Positions 5,565 through 5,869 of a stretch of 5,869 nucleotides of DNA are shown piece by piece; position 1 is the stretch's first letter, and every line of letters begins with the position of its first letter. Made by a program: the position numbers and the translations under genes. Source of the DNA: Myxococcales bacterium (GTDB lineage Bacteria > Myxococcota_A > Polyangia > Polyangiales > JADJMO01); assembly GCA_021783935.1 (NCBI GenBank), contig JAJXTK010000422.1, forward strand, positions 1-5,869, read 5' to 3'. Under the pieces are notes generated by a model. The model saw only the letters and a program-made list of their open reading frames with translations. It had not been told where the DNA came from and searched no databases.

Positions 5565-5869
5565 ATGTGGGGCATCCTCGCCGCCGTCGCCCTGGTCGCG
5601 ATCAACGGCTTCTTCGTCGCGGCGGAATTCTCGATGATGCGGGTGCGCCTGCCGCACCTGGAGCGCCTCGCCAAGCGCAACGTCCGCGGGGCGGCGCAGG
5701 CCGTCCGAATCGTCTCCCAGATCGAGCGATACCTCTCGGCCTCGCAGATCGGCATCACGCTGGCCTCGCTCGCCCTCGGGTGGATCGGCGAGCCGGCGCT
5801 CGCGAGCGTCATCGAGCGCGCCTCGATGCGCGTGCTCGGCCGATCGACCGGCCCGAGCGCGCACGGGAT
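5565..5869 (+). CDS. CNNM/CorC-HlyC family membrane protein (DUF21), 3'-truncated
   Basis: The first 101 residues of an inner-membrane protein of the CNNM/CorC 'hemolysin-related' family, implicated in magnesium/cobalt ion transport. The N-terminal hydrophobic helix MWGILAAVALVAINGFFVAAEF (1-22) contains the NGFFVAAEF signature of the DUF21 transmembrane domain. The family-typical YLSASQIGITLASLALGW (56-73) and IGEPA (74-78) follow. Full-length members are about 430-450 residues with DUF21, paired CBS and CorC_HlyC domains, so most of the protein lies beyond the window edge; no stop is met before 5869. ATG 5565 is chosen because it directly precedes the membrane helix; no Shine-Dalgarno is visible close to it. 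It is divergent from rlmH. The substrate cannot be told from this part. Confidence 0.93.
   Translation, partial: MWGILAAVALVAINGFFVAAEFSMMRVRLPHLERLAKRNVRGAAQAVRIVSQIERYLSASQIGITLASLALGWIGEPALASVIERASMRVLGRSTGPSAHG

Noticed and set aside
5457..5864. 135-codon frame on the - strand at the right end
   Set aside because: Antisense to the start of the CNNM gene, whose DUF21 signature is clear on the + strand.

Overview
The window is very GC-rich (by eye roughly 70 %) and densely coded. It reads like a chromosomal fragment of a large-genome deltaproteobacterium, most likely a myxobacterium of the Polyangiales type. This is an inference. It rests on base composition, a sigma-54 activator next to a Hanks-type Ser/Thr kinase, and the 'CPxDG' zinc-ribbon-like start of that kinase, which I associate with myxobacterial kinases. 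No mobile element, CRISPR array, tRNA or rRNA was seen.

Left part, + strand. The 3' two thirds of a histidinol-phosphate aminotransferase gene (hisC) ends at 716. Its reading frame is broken by a TGA at 12-14, just inside the window edge. Nine bases later comes a complete NtrC-type sigma-54 response regulator (726-2210): receiver, AAA+ and Fis-type HTH. After a 124-base gap lies the most unusual gene of the window (2335-4545). It encodes a soluble 736-residue protein joining a short Cys motif, a Ser/Thr protein kinase domain, a linker, a flavodiiron/ODP-like metallo-beta-lactamase-fold domain with nearly all diiron ligands, and a C-terminal helical region of unknown family. It lacks the flavodoxin domain of true O2/NO reductases and has no membrane segment. 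The simplest reading is a cytosolic kinase gated by O2, NO or iron/redox state.

Right part. Two genes lie on the - strand: a small YdcH-type (DUF465) coiled protein (4559-4768), convergent with the kinase gene, and rlmH (4988-5425), the 23S rRNA pseudouridine-1915 methyltransferase. A 219-base gap between them holds several perfect inverted repeats and no convincing gene. Divergent from rlmH, after a 139-base GC-rich gap, starts a CNNM/CorC (DUF21) membrane protein gene on the + strand that runs off the window at 5869.

hisC, rlmH, ydcH-like and CNNM genes are ordinary housekeeping or conserved genes. The candidate for something new is the pair of response regulator and kinase-ODP fusion: a possible gas/redox-sensing phosphorylation module. 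Their functional link is inferred from adjacency only.
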